A DNA stretch of 64,000 nt. Source: JADLGL01 sp963667605 (GTDB lineage: Bacteria > Pseudomonadota > Alphaproteobacteria > Rhizobiales > Kaistiaceae). The stretch covers positions 1 to 64,000 of the forward strand of contig CAXXUZ010000003.1 of NCBI GenBank assembly GCA_963667605.2, written 5' to 3'. Shown piece after piece: positions 1 to 8,304 of this stretch. A model generated the notes under the pieces. The model had not been told where the DNA came from and did no database searches. It saw nothing but the letters and a program-made list of their open reading frames with translations. Positions within the stretch are counted from its first letter, which is position 1; each line of letters begins with the position of its first letter. A program made the position numbers and the translations under genes.

Positions 1-2
1 GC

Positions 3-470
3 AACGCCATTACCGGCGCCGGCCGGGTCTCCGGCGCAAGCCTCGCGTTGAGCGGCGATCTGGAAGCGGGCGGCGATATTGCCGTTACCGGCGATCTGAC
101 GGTCGGACAGGCCGTGCGGGTCGCCGGGACGGTGGAGGCCGCGGGCGCAATCAGTGGCGATACGGCTTCCTTCGCGGGGGTGGTGTCGAGCGGGTCGCTG
201 AGGGTTAACGGCACGCTCCGGGCCGCAAAAATCTCGTCGGCCGGCGCCGTCACGGCAGGTTCGGTCGCGGCGACAGGGACGGCCACCGCCGGTAGTGCCA
301 ACCTCGAGCGTCTTACCGCCAACACGGTGTCGTCCCGCACGGTGACAGCCGGCACGCTGTTGGCCGCTTCGGTCAGGGCCGCGGGTATCCGCGTAAACGG
401 GCGTCTCGACGCATCCACGGCCGGGTTCAGCACCCTCATCGTTGGCCGATGCACGGGGTGCGGCCCATGA
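3..470 (+). CDS. PilV-like conjugative pilus tip adhesin, 3' part
   Basis: The frame is open from the left edge, so the 5' end lies outside the window. The visible 155 residues are a low-complexity run of short Gly/Ala/Thr/Val units of the kind 'GDLTVG..', 'GTVEAAGAISG', 'GSLRVNGTL', ending in LIVGRCTGCGP. Such units, predicted to form a beta-solenoid-like stalk, are typical of PilV adhesins of IncI-type thin pili, which contact the recipient cell. The location just upstream of a prepilin peptidase and a dot/icm-like transfer operon fits this. The stop overlaps the next start as ATGA at 467-470. PilV in R64 has a C-terminus switched by a shufflon; no inverted segments or recombinase gene are visible here. 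Other repetitive surface proteins remain possible. Confidence 0.55.
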   Translation, partial: NAITGAGRVSGASLALSGDLEAGGDIAVTGDLTVGQAVRVAGTVEAAGAISGDTASFAGVVSSGSLRVNGTLRAAKISSAGAVTAGSVAATGTATAGSANLERLTANTVSSRTVTAGTLLAASVRAAGIRVNGRLDASTAGFSTLIVGRCTGCGP

Positions 471-1061
471 AACCCTTATTCGCGCTCACACTTATTTATG
501 TGCGTATCTCGCACCGGTCTCTGGCCCCATGCCGTCAACACGGCCGTCGATTGCGGCCGATACGCCACCCGCTGCCGCGCAACAGGAACAGGCGGCCGGA
601 AAGGAAGGCCAACCCCGCAGTGCCCTGTTCGAGGCGCTGGAAATCCGCGCAAGCGAAGACGCGGCGCGGCAAATAGCGGGGGCCGCCGAAGCCGCCCATC
701 GCGACCCTGGCATGGCCTGGGACAGGGAACGCGCCTTCGCCGGGATGGAACGGCTGCGCGCGGGGATCGTGGTGCTGGGCGGCCTGCGCGACGCGCAACG
801 GGAACTGCTTCAGTGGAACCGCGAACGCATCAAGACCGGAAGGGCGCCTGCCCTCCTACCGGCCCGCCTCTGCCGTGAGGTGGCGCTCGCCGCCTGGTGC
901 CCGTTGCTGCCTGCGACTTTCGGTGTGCTCGGCCGGGCCGCCGCCGGTTCGACCGCCATGTCTACCGCCATGATCCGACCGCCATGTCCTCGGCTCCCGC
1001 GGCTGAAAACACCCCGCCGGCCGAATCCGGAAACGCAATAACGAAGGATGAATTGCAATGA
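467..1061 (+). CDS. unknown exported protein of the pilus/transfer operon, frame probably broken
   Basis: Not recognised. An ATG at 467 overlaps the pilV-like stop and opens MKPLFALTLI, a signal-peptide-like start, but the frame with credible coding sequence from about 495 to 880 is the next one (YLCAYLAPVSG, then SALFEALEIRASEDAARQIAGAAEAA, helical and Ala/Glu-rich). That frame stops at 1041. A third frame supplies a plausible C-terminus, MSSAPAAENTPPAESG...KDELQ, whose TGA at 1059-1061 overlaps the next ATG. The simplest reading is one exported protein of about 195 residues with one or two single-base indels near 490 and 890. If there is no indel, only the 529-1041 frame is usable. Confidence 0.4.
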
Positions 1062-1783
1062 CCGATTTGATGATTGCCGGCCTTAGCTCGAGCCTGGTGC
1101 TGGCCGCGATGGCGGCTATGGCCGTCCTGGACGCGCGCCGGGCGGTCGTCGATCCGCGCCTGGTGCTGGCCTTTCTCGCCGCCGCGGCCGTATGGCGTTA
1201 TCTGAGCCCGGGCGACGATAGCCCCTGGTTGCCCTGGATCGGCATGGCCCTCGGTATCGCCGCCGTCGCGCTGCCCATTGCCCTCGCCCAATTGCGTGGC
1301 CGGCGCTGGCCGCTCTACCCGGGCGACGCAATGATGCTGGGGGCTTTCGGTTTCCTGCTCGGTCCGATCGGTCTGGCATGGACGATGCTGCTCGGATCGG
1401 CGTTCTCGCTCGCCTATCGGGTTTGGGTTCAGCGACAGCGCGGCCGGCCCGTCCGCAAGAACCTCGTGCCGCTCGGCCCGGGCATGACCGCCGGGGCGGC
1501 CGTGGTGTTCCTGTGCGTCAATTTTGGCGTTGCCTTCGCTGCCGGAGAACCGCCGCCTCATGGCGTGCCCGGCCGTCACCGGAGCGGCGGCTACGGTAAC
1601 GGTTTTCCCTTTGCCCGAACTCGCGCGGCAGGAAGTCCTGCTTCCGGCGACGGAACTGGCTCCGGCCAGCACCGCGCTGCCCGAGGCAATTGCCACTCGG
1701 GATCGTGGTGTTCGAGCAGAACGATGCAGTTTCCTTCCCGGTGGCGGTCCGGCGGCTTTCTTCCCTGTCGGGCATCTCGATAA
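1058..1783 (+). CDS. prepilin peptidase, type A24 aspartic protease
   Basis: Cleaves and usually methylates type IV prepilins at the inner membrane. The first 160 residues are strongly hydrophobic. They contain LDARRAVVDP, which fits the first catalytic aspartate region, then YPGDAMMLGAFGFLLG, matching the GxGD motif with the second catalytic aspartate, and a late PLGPGMTAGAAVVF segment like the last membrane helix of the family. It corresponds in position and role to PilU of IncI plasmids. From about 1545 the frame continues for 80 residues of Arg/Ser/Gly-rich sequence unlike a peptidase, while the downstream TcpQ-like protein already seems to be encoded in another frame. The true C-terminus is therefore probably near 1545-1600. 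Confidence 0.75.
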   Translation: MTDLMIAGLSSSLVLAAMAAMAVLDARRAVVDPRLVLAFLAAAAVWRYLSPGDDSPWLPWIGMALGIAAVALPIALAQLRGRRWPLYPGDAMMLGAFGFLLGPIGLAWTMLLGSAFSLAYRVWVQRQRGRPVRKNLVPLGPGMTAGAAVVFLCVNFGVAFAAGEPPPHGVPGRHRSGGYGNGFPFARTRAAGSPASGDGTGSGQHRAARGNCHSGSWCSSRTMQFPSRWRSGGFLPCRASR

Positions 1784-2298
1784 CGATCGAGGAGCGCCCG
1801 GCGCGGATCGCCGGCGGGATGGCGATCCTGTCCGATGCGCCGCCGATCCGCCTGGTCTGGCGGGGCGCCCTTGCCGGTCTGCTCGACCGGCTCGCGGCGC
1901 TGAGCGGCTACGACTGGACGTGGCGGGAGGGAACGGTCGTCTTCTACCGCTATTGGGATATCGAACAACGCGCCGCGGCTGCTGGCTCTGCCGATCGGGT
2001 TGATGAAGTCGCACCGGACGATTCGTGGATCGTCGAGGCGGGGGCGCACAAGACCCTGCGCGGCGTGCTTGAGAGTTGGGCGCGCCAGGCGGGTTGGACG
2101 CTGGTCTGGAACGCCGCCCGCGATTACGCCGTGGGATCGAGTCCGGAGCAGGCCGGCAACGCTGTATTTCGCGGTGGGTTTCTGGAGGCGGTCGATCAGT
2201 TGCTGGCCGGCGATACGACCCGCCGCACTTTGTCGGCGCTCGCCTACAAGGCGAACCGCCATCTGGTGATCGAGGACGCCGGAGTCGCCGGACGATGA
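1560..2298 (+). CDS. TcpQ-like pilus/transfer protein, frame shift near 1690
   Basis: The C-terminal 200 residues (frame from 1690) hold two similar segments, VSFPVAVRRLSSLSGISI...LLDRLAALSGYDWTW and HKTLRGVLESWARQAGWTLVW...GGFLEAVDQLLAG. These are typical of the TcpQ/PilL C-terminal domain of secretin-associated periplasmic proteins of type IV pilus and conjugation systems. No signal peptide precedes TTG 1690. In another frame, ATG 1560 gives about 43 residues (VTVFPLPELARQEVLLPATELAPA) that read like the missing N-terminus, so one base appears to be gained near 1690. The stop overlaps the dotD start. Function is probably envelope pilus or channel assembly. A second gene of the same type lies at 5165. 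Confidence 0.6.
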
Positions 2299-2822
2299 GA
2301 AGCGTCATGGCCCTGACCGTTATCCCGTTACTGGCAGCGCTCTCGGCTTGCGCCTCGTTCGCCCCGGATGCGGCGGTCGCCGTCAAGCAGATCGGGCCGG
2401 ACCGGGCGGAGACGCTTTTGACCGAGGCCGCCCTGCGCGCCGAGCGAGCGTTCGTGGCGCTGGCCCGGGCGCGCTCGGCGGAGAACCCGCTCGCCGATAC
2501 GCCGCTGCCACGCATCGTCCCGGCGGCACTTCTGACCACGGTGACGCTGGACTGGACCGGCCCGGTCGAGACCCTCGCCGAGGAGCTCGCCCGGCGCGCC
2601 GGGTATCGCTTTTTCGCCGCCGGACCTGTCCCGGCCCGCCCGGCGATCGTCGCCGTCAAGACCAGGGATGCGCCGCTGATCGCCGTCCTGCGCGATGCCG
2701 GTATCCAGGCCGGACAGGCCGCCGTGCTGACGGTGGACGCGGACCGGCGGATCGTGCGCCTCGACTGGGCCACCCCGGATCATTCACCCCGGATCGGGAA
2801 GACAGGCAAGGAGGGCTCGTGA
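2295..2822 (+). CDS. dotD: DotD/TraH-type outer-membrane lipoprotein of the type IVB system
   Basis: A lipoprotein signal with lipobox LSAC (MRSVMALTVIPLLAALSAC) starts at ATG 2295, overlapping the previous stop. The mature part ends with a small secretin-N0/N1-like fold: TLDWTGPVETLAEELARRAGYRF, then PLIAVLRDAGIQAGQAAVLTVD. In Legionella DotD helps DotC insert DotH into the outer membrane. The length of 175 residues agrees with the family (about 163). The gene is followed directly by dotC (overlap TGATG) and dotB, the same order as traH-traI-traJ of R64. The identification rests on domain features plus order. Confidence 0.85.
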   Translation: MRSVMALTVIPLLAALSACASFAPDAAVAVKQIGPDRAETLLTEAALRAERAFVALARARSAENPLADTPLPRIVPAALLTTVTLDWTGPVETLAEELARRAGYRFFAAGPVPARPAIVAVKTRDAPLIAVLRDAGIQAGQAAVLTVDADRRIVRLDWATPDHSPRIGKTGKEGS

Positions 2823-3625
2823 TGCGAACGGGCGCCGTTGTTGTTCTCCTCCTTCTTATGGCTGTGCCCGTCCGGGCCGCCGATCCGCCGCCCGATCTGA
2901 AGGCGCTTTACGAGTTCGGGCCGGCGCCAGGCGCGGCGATCCCGTTCGCCGAGGAAAAACGCCATTCGGCGATGCGCCTGGCGGCACTCGGGTTCGGTGC
3001 GCGGGCCGGTCTCGCGCGCCGGAGCTGGGAGATCGGCGTCATGCTGGAGCGGTTGTCGGCGCCGCTTTCCGCGATCTACCGGTTCGGCGATCTGATGCTG
3101 ACCGGGCAGGGCTTCACGGTGTTGCCGCCGGTGCTGGCCGAGACCCGCCAGGCCTTCCGGCTGGGACTGGGACAGGATCGCGCCGCGAGCGCGCGGCGTG
3201 TGCTCCGCATCGTCGAGCCCGAGCGGATCGTGAGCGCCCCGCCGCACTGGCGCGACTATCTGGTCCGCTCATGGCGAACGCCCGCCCCGCCGGCCGCGGT
3301 GCTGTTTCCCCGAACTGGTCCCGAGACCACGCTGTGGCGGCAATGGCTGGCCGAGGGCTGGGCGCACGGTACGGCGCTCGGCGACGATATCTTCGCCGCC
3401 GATCTCGACCGGCTGAACCGGACCTTCGAGGGCGTCGTCCTCTGGCACCGCCTGCATCTCGCGGACATGGTCTCGGCCCCCGGAGTGACGACCGCCTACA
3501 CCGCCGCCACGGGCCACGAGCGCCTGCTGCGGATCGGCGAGACAAGCGTGCGGCTCGACAGGCGGGCGGCCTTCAATCTCGACACAAGGGCGTGGCGGAC
3601 GATCGCCGGCGGAGACCTGCAATGA
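2822..3625 (+). CDS. dotC: DotC/TraI-type component of the type IVB outer-membrane complex
   Basis: 267 residues with signal peptide MRTGAVVVLLLLMAVPVRAA. The body matches the DotC pattern: ALYEFG near the N-terminus, RLAALGFGARAGLARRSWEI, SAIYRFGDLML.GQGFTVLPPVLAETRQAF, then IVSAPPHWRDYLVRSW and a late WLAEGWAHGTALGDDIFAADLDRLNRTFEG segment. DotC with DotD and DotH forms the outer-membrane core. Legionella DotC is a lipoprotein, but here no cysteine follows the hydrophobic segment (VPVRAADPPP), so it looks like an ordinary cleaved periplasmic protein. It overlaps dotD and dotB by a few bases. Confidence 0.85.
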   Translation: MRTGAVVVLLLLMAVPVRAADPPPDLKALYEFGPAPGAAIPFAEEKRHSAMRLAALGFGARAGLARRSWEIGVMLERLSAPLSAIYRFGDLMLTGQGFTVLPPVLAETRQAFRLGLGQDRAASARRVLRIVEPERIVSAPPHWRDYLVRSWRTPAPPAAVLFPRTGPETTLWRQWLAEGWAHGTALGDDIFAADLDRLNRTFEGVVLWHRLHLADMVSAPGVTTAYTAATGHERLLRIGETSVRLDRRAAFNLDTRAWRTIAGGDLQ

Positions 3626-4880
3626 CCGTGTGCGCCAATCATTGCCCAGGTGGGACACCGTCCTCTTTCCCAGACTCATACTGGCCCGAGGCGGCGCATG
3701 TGTTTCCGGTCGAACGGTTCGACGCCTTCCTGCTATGGGCCGCGAAGCTCGGCGCCTCAGACATCTCCTTCCAGACCGGCGCGCCCGCCTTCATCGAGGT
3801 CGACGGCAGGCTGGCGCGGGCGACCGGCGCGGCGCTCGACGGGGTCGCGCTCGGCACCTTGTGCGCACGCATTTTCGATGCCACGGGCGAAGGCATCCTG
3901 CGCGGCGGCCGGGCCATCGATTGTTCCCACGCCGTCGCCGAGGCGCGCGGCGTCTTCCGCCGCTTCCGTTGCAATCTCGCCCCGGTGCAGGCCGCGGGCG
4001 GTTTCGCGGTCAACATCACGCTCCGGGTTCTGCCCGGCGCGCCGCCGAGCTTCGAGGAACTCGGTATCGAGAACGAGATCGTCGAGGCCTGGGACCTGCG
4101 CCGCGGCCTGACCCTGGTGACCGGGGTGCCGGGCTCGGGCAAGTCAACCCTGCTCGCCGCCGGCACGCGGCGGCTGCTGGAGCGCGGCGCCGGGCGCATC
4201 CAGTCCTACGAGGCGCCCATCGAGTTCGTGTTCGATCATATCGAAGGGGACGGCGCGCTGATGTCGTCTTCCGAGATCCCCCGTCACTTCCAAAGTTTTG
4301 CCGACGGCCTGCGTTCTTCCCTGCGCCGCCGCCCCGCCGCGGTGATCGTCGGCGAGGCGCGCGACCGCGAGACCGTCGAGGCCGTGGTTCGGGCCGCCGA
4401 TTACGGCATCGCGGTCTATTCCACCGCTCACACCATCGGCGTCGCGCCACCATCCGCCGCCTGCTGGCGGAGTTCCCGGCCGGCGAGCGCGCCGAGCGCG
4501 GCGCCGCGCTGATCGACGCCATGAACCTCGCGGTCACCCAGGTGCTGGCGCCGAACCCAGCCGGATCGGACCGAAGCACCTCGGTACGGGGCGGGCGCAC
4601 GGCGCTGCGCGAATGGCTGGTCTTCGACGACCGCCTCAAGGCCGAACTGCTGGAGCTGCCGCAAACCGGCTGGCCGGCGCGGATCGAGGCCGCGCTCGCG
4701 GCGACCGGCAACAATCTTGCCGCCGCGGCCGGGCGCGCCTTCGCCGAGGGCCGGATCGGACCGGACGTGCACCGGCGCTACCGCGCGGCTGCCGCGGACG
4801 GCGCAGGTGACGGCGGCAACGCCGACAGGGCTGGGGGTTGCGAGCTCGAACCCCGATCGGGGGATCCCGGCACATGTTGA
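3622..4880 (+). pseudogene. dotB: DotB/TraJ-type secretion ATPase, single-base frame break near 4446
   Basis: DotB is the hexameric PilT/VirB11-like ATPase that energises type IVB transfer from the cytoplasmic face. The 5' frame from ATG 3622 gives GASDISFQ near the N-terminus, Walker A GVPGSGKST, an Asp-box region SYEAPIEF, Walker B-like AAVIVGEARD, and the His box STAHTIG. It then runs into a stop at 4512. The expected continuation, TIRRLLAEFPAGERAERGAALIDAMNLAVTQVL and the C-terminal domain, continues in the next frame to TGA 4880. Inserting one base at about 4446 restores about 419 residues with VA(x)TIRR, as in intact homologues. All ATPase motifs lie before the break. This could be a real mutation that would cripple transfer, or an assembly indel. 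Confidence 0.85.
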
Positions 4881-4892
4881 GGAGACGATTCC

Positions 4893-5165
4893 ATGGACCC
4901 TTCCGAAGTGCCCTGGCGCGACACCATGCGCCCGGTGCGGTTCTACATGATCGACGCGCGCCTGCTGGTCCTGCTGACGGTGTGGCTGTTCGTGCCGGCC
5001 TGGTGGACGACGGCGGCCGTCTTGCTGGCGATCGCGGCGTTCCGCATCGCCGAGGCGCGCGGCTACCGTTTCCGGGCCGGGCTCCGGGCGCTCCGCACCG
5101 CAAGCGCTGGCCGCCGCCGCGCCCTTCACGCGGCGCGGTTGCGGCGCTTTGTGGATTTTGGCTGA
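4893..5165 (+). CDS. icmT: IcmT/TraK-type inner-membrane protein
   Basis: 90 residues starting MDPSEVPWRDTMRPVRFYMIDARLL, the hallmark IcmT N-terminus (WRD..RPVRF..IDAR), followed by two hydrophobic segments (VLLTVWLFVPAWW, AAVLLAIAAFRIAEARGY) and a basic tail. IcmT is a small polytopic protein needed for type IVB function. GAGGAG lies 9-10 bases before ATG 4893. It follows dotB directly, as traK follows traJ in R64. The stop overlaps the ATG of the next gene (TGATG at 5163-5167). Confidence 0.9.
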   Translation: MDPSEVPWRDTMRPVRFYMIDARLLVLLTVWLFVPAWWTTAAVLLAIAAFRIAEARGYRFRAGLRALRTASAGRRRALHAARLRRFVDFG

Positions 5166-5788
5166 TGGCGGGATCGGCCCTCATGCCGTCCGCCGCTTCG
5201 GCCGAGTTTCGCTATGTGGCGCCGTCCGCCGCGCGCGCCGGGGTCACCGTGCCGGACGAGGCCGGCGGCCGCGGCGAGCGCAATGGCGCAACGCTTGCGC
5301 AAACCCTGAAACGCCTGGCGCCGCCCTCGCTCCGCCTGCGCTACGACCGCCGGGTCGATGCCGCCAAGGCGGTCATGGACGCGTATCCCGACTGGCAGAG
5401 CCTGCTGTTCGGCGAAGGGCTCGCGGCGGTTCGCCGCGGCGGCGAACTCCATATCCGCCCGGCCGGTTTGCCGCCGGGCGCGGTCGAGCTCGCTAGCGCC
5501 GATCGCGGCCATGGCGTGTGGCGCATCGAAGCCGGCGACACCCTGCGGGCCGTGCTGGAGCGCTGGGGCACGCGGGCCGGAGTCGAAGTTCTGTTTCTCA
5601 CCGACCGGCGCTACCGCCTGCACCGCGGCCAGGCGTTCGAAGGCGCCTTCATCGACGCCGTGCGGGCGCTGTTCTTCGCGCTTTCCCATCTGCCGCACCC
5701 GCCCGCCGGGGAATTCACGGCCGGCGGCAAGTCGCTCGCGGTGACCCATCGCGCGCCGCAAATACCCCCAAACGGAGGCAAACCATGA
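5165..5788 (+). CDS. second TcpQ-like periplasmic protein
   Basis: About 207 residues with two TcpQ-like halves: TLAQTLKRLAPPSLRLRYD...DAYPDWQSLLFGEGL and GHGVWRIEAGDTLRAVLERWGTRAGVEVLF...FEGAFIDAVRALFFALSHLP. It occupies the slot of R64 traL between icmT (traK) and dotI (traM). The only conventional start in frame is ATG 5165, giving MAGSALMPSAASAEF. The same frame upstream, still inside icmT, encodes RGAVAALCGFWL, so a much better signal peptide (AALCGFWLMAGSALMPSAASA) would need a non-standard start or a base change upstream. Likely envelope-located and acting with the outer-membrane complex. The stop overlaps the next ATG. Confidence 0.6.
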   Translation: MAGSALMPSAASAEFRYVAPSAARAGVTVPDEAGGRGERNGATLAQTLKRLAPPSLRLRYDRRVDAAKAVMDAYPDWQSLLFGEGLAAVRRGGELHIRPAGLPPGAVELASADRGHGVWRIEAGDTLRAVLERWGTRAGVEVLFLTDRRYRLHRGQAFEGAFIDAVRALFFALSHLPHPPAGEFTAGGKSLAVTHRAPQIPPNGGKP

Positions 5789-6666
5789 ACTCGGGACCGA
5801 TCACCAAATTGCGACAAAATATTACGACGATAATGGCGGCCGTATCGGTTGCCGTGGTTGCAATTCCGGCAGCCCGGGCCGCCGAGCCCGACCTTGTGAG
5901 CGCGCTCCGGGACCAGGGCGCGCAGATCGTGCCGTTGGGTCCGCGCGGCGGGCTTGCGGGCTATCTCGTGACCCCGGTGGGCGGCGCCGGTTACAGCCTT
6001 TATGTAACCAACGACGGCCATGGCGTCGCCGGTCTGCTCTACGGCCCGGACGGCATGCTGCTCACCGGCGGGCAACTCGCCGCCGTGCGTGGCGAAAACC
6101 GTCTGGCAGGCGCCGCGCCGAGCTCGGCATCGGGTGCGCCTAATCCCGCGGCGAATGTAGAGGGTGCCGTGGTGCGGGATTCCGGCGCCTCCACTGAGAC
6201 GGTAACGCCCGATACGGCTGCCGGCGTATCCAGGGCGGCTCTGTTCGAGCGTTCGGCGTCCGCTTTCGGTTTCACCCTCGGGGAGCGCGGACCGCTGGTC
6301 GTCCTGTTCGGCGATCCCCTGTGCCCGTGGTCGCGCTCGGCCGTGGCGCGGATCGGCCGCGAGGCGATGGCCGGCAAGCTGCGGCTGCATGTCGTGCCGG
6401 TGGCGCTGTTGGGCGCGGCTTCGGCGCACCGCGCGGCGGGGATCGCCGCAAGTTCCAATCCGGCGCAAGCCTGGTTCGCACGGACAGATGGTCCATCCGG
6501 CGTGCAGGCCCGGGAGCGTATCGCGGGCAATAACGCCCTATTCGATGCCTGGGGCGAGCGCTCCGTTCCGCTGATCGCATACCGCGCCATGCAAGGCGGT
6601 ATCGCGCACCGCGTCGGCGATATCGCCGATCTCGGCGCCTGGCTGCGGGAACTCGGCGATGAGTAG
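5785..6666 (+). CDS. DsbC/DsbG-like thioredoxin-fold periplasmic protein with CPWS motif
   Basis: 293 residues, start ATG 5785 after GGAGG. Signal peptide MAAVSVAVVAIPAARAA. The N-terminal region PDLVSALRDQGAQIVPLGPRGGLAGYLV...GYSLYVTNDGHGVAGLLYGPDG resembles the dimerisation/cystatin-like part of DsbC/DsbG, and the C-terminal part LVVLFGDPLCPWSRSAVARI...LRLHVVPVALLG the thioredoxin fold. The usual CxxC active site is CPWS, so the resolving cysteine is lost. Related Dsb-like genes occur in IncI and other transfer operons and probably assist disulfide-bearing channel or pilus proteins; here the activity may be chaperone-like or monothiol. It ends overlapping dotI by 8 bases. Confidence 0.7.
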   Translation: MNSGPITKLRQNITTIMAAVSVAVVAIPAARAAEPDLVSALRDQGAQIVPLGPRGGLAGYLVTPVGGAGYSLYVTNDGHGVAGLLYGPDGMLLTGGQLAAVRGENRLAGAAPSSASGAPNPAANVEGAVVRDSGASTETVTPDTAAGVSRAALFERSASAFGFTLGERGPLVVLFGDPLCPWSRSAVARIGREAMAGKLRLHVVPVALLGAASAHRAAGIAASSNPAQAWFARTDGPSGVQARERIAGNNALFDAWGERSVPLIAYRAMQGGIAHRVGDIADLGAWLRELGDE

Positions 6667-7300
6667 CCGGGTTCAGGCCATCGCGGAGGCGGCGCGGCAG
6701 TTCGCCTTCCAGCGCGACCAGCATCATGGCTGGCGCCGCGCCGCGTCCTGGCTGTTGGTGACCAACGCGCTCACGGCGGCGGCCTTCGCGGGTTACGTGT
6801 TTTTTCATTCCACGGTCTACATCACCGTCGCCGCGACCCCCGATGGACGGCTGGTGCCGCTGACGCGGCTCGACGAGCCGATCATGTCGGATGCGGCGCT
6901 GCGCAACTGGACCGTTGCGGCGGTCACCGAAGCCTTCACGCTCGGTCATCACGACTGGCGCCTGCGCCTTGCGGGCATCCGCGGCAAGTTCACCGATAGC
7001 GGCTACGAATCGTTCCTGGCCGGGCTCGACGACAGCCTGTTCCTCGACCGGCTGCGCGACAACCTCCAGGTCGCCTCGGCGGTGGCCCGGGGCGCGCCGG
7101 TGATTACCGATACGCGGCATTTTGCCGGGCGCATCGGCTGGGCCATCGAGTTTCCCCTTCTGGTCACCTTCGAGGCCGGATCGCGGCGCGTCAGCCAGGA
7201 CCTGCTGGCCCAGGTGCTGGTCATGCGCGTGCCGCTGGAGGAACGCCCCGCCGGGATCGGCATCGAGCAATTGATCGCCAGCAAAGGAGGCGGCTCATGA
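6659..7300 (+). CDS. dotI: DotI/IcmL (TraM) inner-membrane component
   Basis: 213 residues. A short cytoplasmic N-terminus with FAFQRDQHHGWRRAASW leads to one membrane helix (LLVTNALTAAAFAGYVFF) and a periplasmic VirB8-like domain: VAATPDGRLVPLTRLDEPIMSDAALRNWTVAAVTEAFTLGHHDW, GYESFLAGLDDSLFLDRL, then IEFPLLVTFEAGSRRVSQDLLAQVLVMRVPLEE. This is the conserved DotI/IcmL/TraM pattern; the protein forms a ring in the inner-membrane complex. The length matches IcmL (about 212). The start overlaps the DsbC-like gene and the stop overlaps dotH. Confidence 0.9.
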   Translation: MSSRVQAIAEAARQFAFQRDQHHGWRRAASWLLVTNALTAAAFAGYVFFHSTVYITVAATPDGRLVPLTRLDEPIMSDAALRNWTVAAVTEAFTLGHHDWRLRLAGIRGKFTDSGYESFLAGLDDSLFLDRLRDNLQVASAVARGAPVITDTRHFAGRIGWAIEFPLLVTFEAGSRRVSQDLLAQVLVMRVPLEERPAGIGIEQLIASKGGGS

Positions 7301-8304
7301 TCATAAGGACTCTTGCGCTTCTGTCGCTGATTCTCGTGCTGCCGCCGTCATTGGCAGCCGCGGCCGAACCCGCCACTCCGAACGCCGGCGCCGGCGTGCC
7401 CGCCGGATTCTCCGAGTCCGCCAGTCCCGCCGGGTCCGCCGAACCTGACGTCTGGCCCGATCATGCCGTGCCGGACGGCGACGCCGCCCGGCAGGGCCGG
7501 TCCGCCTTGCCGTTCACGCAAGGGCAGATCGAGACCCTGGGCCGGCTGTTGCGCCAGACCCAGCGGGCGAGCGCGCGGGGCGCGGGGGCGCCGCCGCAAG
7601 GCCGTATCCGGCGGATCCGTCTCGATGGGCCGGGCGATGGGCAAATCCCGGTGATCGCGCTAAGGCGCGGTTATACCACGGTGCTCTCCTTTACCGGCAT
7701 GACCGGCGCGCCCTGGCCGATCGCCGAGACCGTGCTCGACAGCCGCTTCCTGCCGCCGGGCCAGGAGGCCGCGCCGGAAGCGGCCAATCCCGGCGCCGGC
7801 CACCTGCTCTATCTGGCGCCCCAACAGGCCTATCTCGACGGCAACGCGGTGGTGGCGCTGGCCGGTCTCGCCGAGCCGTTGGTGGTCGCCCTGCGCGGCA
7901 CCGGTGGTGCTGCCGACTTCCGGGTCGATATCCGCCTTGCCATGCCAGGACCGAACGCAGATCCGGCCTTGCTGGCGCAGCCCGAAGGGTTCCACGCCGG
8001 CGATCCGGTGCTGCTCGGCCTGCTCGGCGGCGCCGTGCCGCCGGACGCCGAACGGCTTGCCATCGAGGGCGGCGGCCACGAAGGCCGCGCCTGGAGGCAG
8101 GGCGGCGATCTGCTGCTGGTCACCCGCGCATATCTGCTTTCGCCCGGCCCCTGGGCAGCCGAACGCGGCCCCGGCGGCCGCTGGGCCTACCGCTTGCCGG
8201 ACACCCCGCAGGCGCTCGTAAGCGCCCGGGGCCGCGAGATCCGGCTTTCGTTCCGCTCGATGGAAATCACAACGCAATTACAGGACATCGATGATGAACG
8301 ATAG
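7297..8304 (+). CDS. dotH: DotH/IcmK (TraN) outer-membrane channel component
   Basis: 335 residues with signal peptide ending SLAAAAEP and a Pro/Ala/Ser-rich linker to about residue 65. The conserved domain follows: FTQGQIETLGRLLRQTQRA, RRGYTTVLSFTGMTGAPWPIAE, HLLYLAPQQAYLDGNAVVALAGLAEPLVVAL, the signature of DotH/IcmK/TraN. DotH forms the outer-membrane ring around DotG and needs DotC/DotD for assembly. It starts in an ATGA overlap with dotI, and its end overlaps dotG by 14 bases. The order dotI-dotH-dotG is that of icmL-icmK-icmE. Confidence 0.88.
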   Translation: MIIRTLALLSLILVLPPSLAAAAEPATPNAGAGVPAGFSESASPAGSAEPDVWPDHAVPDGDAARQGRSALPFTQGQIETLGRLLRQTQRASARGAGAPPQGRIRRIRLDGPGDGQIPVIALRRGYTTVLSFTGMTGAPWPIAETVLDSRFLPPGQEAAPEAANPGAGHLLYLAPQQAYLDGNAVVALAGLAEPLVVALRGTGGAADFRVDIRLAMPGPNADPALLAQPEGFHAGDPVLLGLLGGAVPPDAERLAIEGGGHEGRAWRQGGDLLLVTRAYLLSPGPWAAERGPGGRWAYRLPDTPQALVSARGREIRLSFRSMEITTQLQDIDDER

